From NCBI RefSeq assembly GCF_010645075.1, contig NZ_JAADZV010000004.1, forward strand, positions 124,001 to 188,000: 64,000 nucleotides of DNA, given 5' to 3'. Origin of the DNA: Flavobacterium limi (lineage in GTDB: Bacteria > Bacteroidota > Bacteroidia > Flavobacteriales > Flavobacteriaceae). The number at the start of each line of letters is the position of its first letter. Positions within the stretch are counted from its first letter, which is position 1. The translations under genes and the position numbers were made by a program. The notes beneath the pieces are model-generated. The model was not told the origin of the DNA. It saw nothing but the letters and a program-made list of their open reading frames with translations, and made no database searches. Shown here in pieces: positions 59,012 through 64,000 of this stretch.

Positions 59012-60157
59012 TTATTCCGTAACAACAACTTTTCGTTTTTGAAATTTATTCTGAAGCCAGTTTCGAACCGGTTCATCGTACAATTTTAAACATAAATAAG
59101 CCAAAACGATACTGGCTACTAAAACTCCAATACCTACCAAGTATCCATCTTCTAAAGAAACTTTATTATCTACAGCCCAAGCCGTAAACCAATAAATCAG
59201 CGGATAATGTGTGATATAAATTGGATAGGAAATATCCCCCAGCCATTTGCAGATTTTAAGTGAAAACGGATTTTTTATTTCTCCTCCTGCACCAATTGAT
59301 ACTATCAAAGGAAATACCAGAATAATACAAAACGATTCGTATAAACCGTTCATCCACAAACTATTTTCATCTCCAATTCTTGGCACTATCAGAACTATCG
59401 ATATCAATAAACTGCATACCCAGAAAGCACCTTTTATATGAATTAATTTTCCTAATCGGGAAAGTAAAATTCCGGCAAAGAAAGGATATAATAAGCGTGT
59501 AAACCCGATATTCATTTGTTCCAAATTAAGAGACCATCCTCCAATAACATCTCCTTTTGGTCCAAACACAGTGTAATTAATCAGTAAACCTGCAAATATG
59601 AAAACAAAAACTCCCAGTACTTTATTTGAGAATTTACGGAAGAATAAAGCGTACAAAATATTCGCAATATATTCGAAAAAAAGCGACCAGGCAGGTCCGT
59701 CAAGCGGATGCATTTCACCCCAGCCTCTAATCTCCATTGATGGCGGAATTGGAAGCAATGTGAAACCAATGACCATGGTTAAAATTACCTTCCACACTTC
59801 CATTCCGGCAATCATCGGAAATAATTTATCAGAAGCCTGAAAATAGTAAAATAGGGCCCCAATAATCATTCCCATAATTACCATGGGCTGCAGGCGGATC
59901 AAACGGCGTTTGTAAAATTCCCATTGTGTCATTTTCCCCCAACGATCATCATACGCATAAGCTACAACAAATCCTGATAAAAGAAAAAAGAAATCTACGG
60001 CCAGATAACCGTGATTGATAATTTGTTTAAAACGGTTTCCTCCCGCAAAGGTTTCAAAAACATGAAAAGCAACTACTAAAATCGCTGCTACTCCACGTAA
60101 TCCGTCTAAAATTTCATAATGTTTTTTGGGTTTGATTTCATTAAAAGCTAAACTCAT
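59012..60157 (-). CDS. Membrane acyltransferase (acyltransferase 3 family)
   Basis: 381 aa with about ten membrane segments. The start EILDGLRGVAAILVVAFHVFE contains the conserved His of acyltransferase 3 proteins, FFLLSGFVVAYAY and FYKRRLIRLQP the conserved Arg region, and LGDISYPIYITHYPLIYWF the last part. Such enzymes acetylate or acylate cell-surface sugars or small molecules using cytoplasmic acyl donors. No sugar-synthesis genes lie nearby, so the target is unknown. Confidence 0.88.
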   Translation of the reverse strand: MSLAFNEIKPKKHYEILDGLRGVAAILVVAFHVFETFAGGNRFKQIINHGYLAVDFFFLLSGFVVAYAYDDRWGKMTQWEFYKRRLIRLQPMVIMGMIIGALFYYFQASDKLFPMIAGMEVWKVILTMVIGFTLLPIPPSMEIRGWGEMHPLDGPAWSLFFEYIANILYALFFRKFSNKVLGVFVFIFAGLLINYTVFGPKGDVIGGWSLNLEQMNIGFTRLLYPFFAGILLSRLGKLIHIKGAFWVCSLLISIVLIVPRIGDENSLWMNGLYESFCIILVFPLIVSIGAGGEIKNPFSLKICKWLGDISYPIYITHYPLIYWFTAWAVDNKVSLEDGYLVGIGVLVASIVLAYLCLKLYDEPVRNWLQNKFQKRKVVVTE

Positions 60158-60252
60158 AAAAATGTTTTAATGGTTAAATAGTTCGTTTTATTTTTTTGGC
60201 GGAATCTAAAATAGGTAAATTAATCGGAACTTTTTATTTGACTCGATATAGT

Positions 60253-60903
60253 TTACTCCTGATGGCTTTTAAGCCATTCTAATCTGCGCTGATCCGGTAA
60301 ATGGGTTACTTTGAAGTTTTCAAATTTGGCTTCAAAACCTTTTCCATCAGGTGAAGCGGCCATCAAACCTACCATAACCGGCGTATTATCCTGTAAAGGT
60401 GCATTACGGGTCAGGATATAATTTTTATCATCATAAGAAAAGAATATTTCAACTGCATCCAGTCTTCTCACTACTTTTATCCATACAAATGGCGGTGCTT
60501 TGTCTAAAGTTGTTACACTCCAGTCACTTTTATCATGTGTTACAACGGTGCTAATATTGAATTTTCCGTCAACAAATTCAACTCCGGTTTTAATATAGTT
60601 TTTTTCATCAATTCGAATCATCAGACCCATTTGATCAAAACGTGCAATATAATTGCCGGTCAATTTTACTTTGGCTTCAAATTCACCGCCATAAGTTGCA
60701 TAATAAAAAGGTGCATCATCAACCGTAAAACCATAATGTGAAATACGCCAATAATCACTATTTCCCGTAACATTCATGATTAAAGCATTGTTTTTTATTT
60801 CCCATTTTTCAGGTTCATTAAACCATTGCATTTTGTTCAGGCTCTGCGCCGAAAGGTTTTCTATTAAAAAGAATACCGCTGCAACTAAAATTATTCGTTT
60901 CAT
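60253..60903 (-). CDS. DUF1349 domain-containing secreted protein
   Basis: 216 aa with signal peptide (ILVAAVFFLIENLSA). The concanavalin-like body has MQWFNEPEKWEIKNNALIM, FYYATYGGEFEAKVKLTG, DQMGLMIRIDEKNYIKTGVEF and MVGLMAASPDGKGFEAKFENF, the DUF1349 pattern. The fold usually binds carbohydrate. It lies downstream of the GH3 beta-glucosidase on the same strand (120-nt gap), suggesting a polysaccharide-related job. Confidence 0.85.
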   Translation of the reverse strand: MKRIILVAAVFFLIENLSAQSLNKMQWFNEPEKWEIKNNALIMNVTGNSDYWRISHYGFTVDDAPFYYATYGGEFEAKVKLTGNYIARFDQMGLMIRIDEKNYIKTGVEFVDGKFNISTVVTHDKSDWSVTTLDKAPPFVWIKVVRRLDAVEIFFSYDDKNYILTRNAPLQDNTPVMVGLMAASPDGKGFEAKFENFKVTHLPDQRRLEWLKSHQE

Positions 60904-61022
60904 AATTATTTTTTTATAAGAGTTAAAACATCTAACATTTTACATCTAACTACTCTAAAAGCAAAGCTGTAACTTTTTACAATTACAGCTTTACAACCAA
61001 CCAATTTAGAAAATTAATGAAA

Positions 61023-63260
61023 TTATTGAAGTGAAAAAATCACTTTAGATTTTATATCCGTTGAAGATGCACCAACAATAGCTTCAAAAGCTCCGGGTTC
61101 TGCAACCCAGTCGTGTTTTTTATCATCAAAAAAGCTCAAAGCCGTTTTATCTATTGTAAAATTCACTGTTTTTTCTTCTCGTGCTTTAAGCGAAATTTTC
61201 TCAAAACCTTTTAATTCCTTTATCGGACGAGGCAAAGAAGATTTTAAATCACTGATATAAAGCTGAACAATTTCTGATCCTTCACGGCTTCCTGTGTTTT
61301 TTACTTTTACAGAAAATGTAATCTGATCATTGGCAGAAATCTGTTTTTTATCAGCCGTTACTTTTCCGTACTCGAAAGTCGTATAACTCAATCCATGACC
61401 GAAAGAAAATAGTGGTTTTGCTTTTTGTTTGTCTGCCCAACGGTAACCTACAAAAATACTTTCGTTATATTTAACCTCATCACCGCCCGGAAATTCTCCT
61501 AACGCATGTGCTCCGTTATCAGACAATTTTACCGGAAAAGTAAACGTCAGTTTTCCAGAAGGGTTTACATCTCCTACTAAAACATTTGCCAATGCGTTTC
61601 CGGCTTCTGTACCTAAAAACCATCCCTGTACAATTCCCGGAACTTCTTTAACCCACGGCATTGCTACAGCATTTCCGGAGATGTTTACGAAAACTATATT
61701 CTTATTTACCTTAGCTAACTCACTGATCAATTTATCCTGATTATATGGAAGACCTAAATCTTTACGGTCTGTTCCTTCGGCATCCTGATTGTCACTTTTG
61801 TTTAATCCTCCAATAAAAAGGATTATATCAGCATCTTTGGCAACTTTTAAAGCTTCAGCAGTCAACTCGGCAGCTGAGCGTTTGTCTTCTAAACTCACTT
61901 TTGCCACTACTCCGTTATAATTACTGGTTGGATCTCCAACATATCCGCGGGCGTAAACAATCTCGGCCTGATTTCCGATTCTTTTCTTTAAACCTTCAAG
62001 CGGAGTGATTTCATATCTTGCTTTTAATGATGAACTTCCCCCTCCTACTGTCATCATTTTGATGGCATTTTCACCAATAACAACTATTTTTTTAGTTTTA
62101 GAAAGATTGATTGGCAAAATATTATTGTTATTCTGAAGCAATACAATTCCTTCTTCTGCAATTTTCAAACCTGCTTTAGCGTGTTCTTCTGTTCCAAAAG
62201 ATCCGAAAGGTCTGTTTTTATCCATATTGGTAAGGAAAGACAATCGCAGGATACGACGTACTTTTTCGTCTAATTCTTTAGTTCCTACTTCGCCTTTTTT
62301 AATCATTTCTGAATAAGGTTTTGCCAGAAAATAATTGTCATAAGCGTTACTGGTTCCCCATGAAAGTCCGTTAGTCCAGGAACCGAATTCCATATCTAAA
62401 CCATTATGAATCGCTTGTTTTGTATCATGAACTCCTCCCCAATCTGAAACTACAACTCCCTTGAAACCCCATTCACCACGAAGAATGTCATTTAGCAGAA
62501 ACTCATTATGGCAACACTGCTGCCCTTTGTATTTATTGTAAGACCCCATAATGGCCCACGCATCACCTTCCTGAACAGCAGCTTTAAAAGCCGGCAGATA
62601 GATTTCATACAAAGCACGGTCGTCCACAATTACATTTACTGAATTGCGATTGGTTTCCTGATTGTTTAAAGCAAAATGTTTTACACAGGCAGCAACTCCA
62701 ATTGACTGAACACCTTTAATATAAGGAACCACCATTTTTGAAGTCAGAAAAGGATCTTCTCCCATATATTCAAAGTTACGGCCGTTTAATGGGCTTCTGT
62801 AAATATTTACACCAGGGCCTAAGAGTACATTTTTATTACGGTAGCGTGCTTCTTCTCCCAATGATTTACCGTATAACGAAGCTAATTCTTTGTTCCATGT
62901 TGCAGATAAAGCCGTCAACGCAGGAAAAGCAATACAAGAATCGTTAGTCCAGCCTGCCTGATCCCACTCATCCCATTTTACCTCAGTACGAATTCCGTGT
63001 GGTCCGTCGGTCATCCAGTTTTCAGGAATTCCTAAACGTTTTACACCTGGCGAGCTAAATTTAGACTGCGCATGAATCATGGCAATTTTTTCATCAGTTG
63101 TCATTCGCGCAAGCGCATCTTCTACACGCTCATCAATAGGCTTTTTATCATCGAGATAAATTGGAATTTTATTTTGTGCATTAATTCCAAATGAATTTAG
63201 CAATAGTAAAATGGCTATTACTTTAACGTTCTTAAACATACTTTTTAATTTATTAGTCAT
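61023..63260 (-). CDS. bglX: Glycoside hydrolase family 3 beta-glucosidase
   Basis: 745 aa from the ATG at 63260, with a signal peptide (VIAILLLLNSFGINA). GH3 N-terminal barrel: RMTTDEKIAMIH, MTDGPHGIRTEVKW, NGRNFEYMGEDPFL, KHFALNNQETNR and the nucleophile in GVVVSDWGGVHD. The C-terminal sandwich starts near 390 (NILPINLSKTKKIVVIG), and a fibronectin-like end (VKNTGSREGSEIVQLYI) follows. It hydrolyses terminal beta-linked glucose or related sugars in the periplasm. The gene name is provisional. Confidence 0.88.
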   Translation of the reverse strand: MTNKLKSMFKNVKVIAILLLLNSFGINAQNKIPIYLDDKKPIDERVEDALARMTTDEKIAMIHAQSKFSSPGVKRLGIPENWMTDGPHGIRTEVKWDEWDQAGWTNDSCIAFPALTALSATWNKELASLYGKSLGEEARYRNKNVLLGPGVNIYRSPLNGRNFEYMGEDPFLTSKMVVPYIKGVQSIGVAACVKHFALNNQETNRNSVNVIVDDRALYEIYLPAFKAAVQEGDAWAIMGSYNKYKGQQCCHNEFLLNDILRGEWGFKGVVVSDWGGVHDTKQAIHNGLDMEFGSWTNGLSWGTSNAYDNYFLAKPYSEMIKKGEVGTKELDEKVRRILRLSFLTNMDKNRPFGSFGTEEHAKAGLKIAEEGIVLLQNNNNILPINLSKTKKIVVIGENAIKMMTVGGGSSSLKARYEITPLEGLKKRIGNQAEIVYARGYVGDPTSNYNGVVAKVSLEDKRSAAELTAEALKVAKDADIILFIGGLNKSDNQDAEGTDRKDLGLPYNQDKLISELAKVNKNIVFVNISGNAVAMPWVKEVPGIVQGWFLGTEAGNALANVLVGDVNPSGKLTFTFPVKLSDNGAHALGEFPGGDEVKYNESIFVGYRWADKQKAKPLFSFGHGLSYTTFEYGKVTADKKQISANDQITFSVKVKNTGSREGSEIVQLYISDLKSSLPRPIKELKGFEKISLKAREEKTVNFTIDKTALSFFDDKKHDWVAEPGAFEAIVGASSTDIKSKVIFSLQ

Positions 63261-63443
63261 AGTCAGACTATTTAGATTAAACATGTAAAATGTCATCTAA
63301 ATAATATGGTAAAACTAAAACGATATCGTGTCCGTAAAAATCCTAAATAAAAAAAGTAGTAATTTTAAAAATCAAAAAACTAATAATCAGTATTTTAAAC
63401 AAAATAAAATACCGAAAAAAGTAGTGATTTTAAAAATAAATAA

Positions 63444-64000
63444 TTAGCTTTTCTGAGAAACCAAGCCTATTTTCATGACCATTTCCTCAAAATCATTCCT
63501 GGAAACTATGGCTTTGTTTCTGGCTCTGGTACGATAATTATAAATAGTGCTTAAAGAGTAACGAAGAAAAGCAGCAATTTTTACGCTATCCGTTATTCCG
63601 AGTCTAATCAGGGCAAAAATTCGGAGTTCTGTATTGAGCAGTTCTGCTTGTTTTACTATAATTTGTTCTTCGGGGGTAAGCAAAGCATTGAAGTCTTTTA
63701 CGAAAGTAGGATACAGACTTAAAAAGATATTGTCAAAATTTTTGTATAATTCTTCCAGTTCATTATCAACTAAAGTAGTCGATTTCAACATTTTGTAAAT
63801 TTCATCAAACTGTTTGGCGGTTGCCTTTTTGTTTAAAATAACACGATAATTTTCAAGCTTATTGATGTAGGCTGAACACAGACTAAAGAAATTTGCAATG
63901 TATTCCTCTTTAATATGATTGGATTCTGATAATTGAGCATTACGTTCCTGAAGCTGATTATTAGTTTCGGTAATGTCTTTGTTTAATTCGGCTAATTTTT
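63444..64000 (-). CDS. DUF6377 regulator with C-terminal helix-turn-helix (5' end cut by window edge)
   Basis: The frame is open from the right edge (64000) to a stop at 63444, giving 185 visible residues. It begins in a coiled coil (LNKDITETNNQLQERNAQL), passes HIKEEYIANFFSLCSAYINKLENYR and VDNELEELYKNFDNIFLSLYP, which are DUF6377 hallmarks, and ends in a LuxR-like helix-turn-helix (LRIFALIRLGITDSVKIAAFL, SLSTIYNYRTRARNK; in parts). In Bacteroidota such proteins carry N-terminal TPR and a membrane segment, outside this window, and control sugar utilisation. It is upstream of the GH3 gene. Confidence 0.82.
   Translation of the reverse strand, partial: KLAELNKDITETNNQLQERNAQLSESNHIKEEYIANFFSLCSAYINKLENYRVILNKKATAKQFDEIYKMLKSTTLVDNELEELYKNFDNIFLSLYPTFVKDFNALLTPEEQIIVKQAELLNTELRIFALIRLGITDSVKIAAFLRYSLSTIYNYRTRARNKAIVSRNDFEEMVMKIGLVSQKS

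Overview
The window is a Flavobacterium-like (Bacteroidota) chromosome segment. It is AT-rich, genes lack Shine-Dalgarno sequences, many starts are preceded by the Bacteroidota -7 box (TAnnTTTG), and the content is typical of the group (pectin saccharification genes, DUF6377, LETM1-related and DUF4251 proteins). No rRNA, CRISPR array, transposase or ordinary tRNA gene was found.

Layout. 1-5.2 kb: a cut-off AAA ATPase paired with a nucleotidyltransferase, small unknown genes, tatD and several dispersed intergenic repeats. 5.2-19 kb: an RNA-repair region. It encodes a T4-type polynucleotide kinase/3'-phosphatase, a stand-alone ligase of the bacterial Pnkp type, a Hen1-like 3'-terminal RNA methyltransferase, a T4 Rnl1-type RNA ligase, two paralogous nucleotidyltransferase-like proteins, a protein with a ParB-like DGHHK motif, a 746-aa protein with a RING-like zinc site and a TerD-like C-terminus, a small Cys-rich protein, an HD-domain protein and a WYL regulator. 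Upstream of the 746-aa gene, 14647-15395 holds no gene but seven head-to-tail structured RNA elements. Two are tRNA-like molecules (acceptor stem, D arm, T arm) whose anticodon arm is replaced by the same module seen in the other five. Six copies of a 21-bp inverted repeat (TGCGCA-type arms, 7-nt spacer) lie at a fixed 9-nt distance from a -7-like box in front of the repair genes, both RNA units, the Cys-rich gene and the HD gene, so these parts look like one regulon. I regard this as the main candidate for an undescribed system: an RNA-repair regulon with its own tRNA-mimicking RNAs, functionally reminiscent of Ro60/Y RNA/RtcB operons but built from different parts.

19-26 kb: a MarR regulator and the beta-oxidation operon (fadN-fadA-acyl-CoA dehydrogenase), interrupted by a four-helix-bundle gene flanked by inverted repeats. 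26-33.5 kb: lipoproteins, sodC, a LETM1-related protein, a beta-carbonic anhydrase with a SulP transporter, and divergent dps/oxyR. 33.5-57.4 kb: a complete pectin/hexuronate locus with two GH28 enzymes, PL10, GH43, GH105, esterases, kduI/kduD, uxaC/uxaB/uxaA, kdgK/kdgA, two hexuronate MFS transporters and two near-identical LacI repressors. Palindromic TGTAATCGATTACA-type operators sit beside the -7 boxes of its promoters. 57.4-64 kb: ArsR with an Old Yellow Enzyme, an acyltransferase, a DUF1349 protein, a GH3 beta-glucosidase and a cut-off DUF6377 regulator.

Limits: all calls come from reading the sequence by eye. RNA folds and operators were paired by hand, and no database search or folding program was run.
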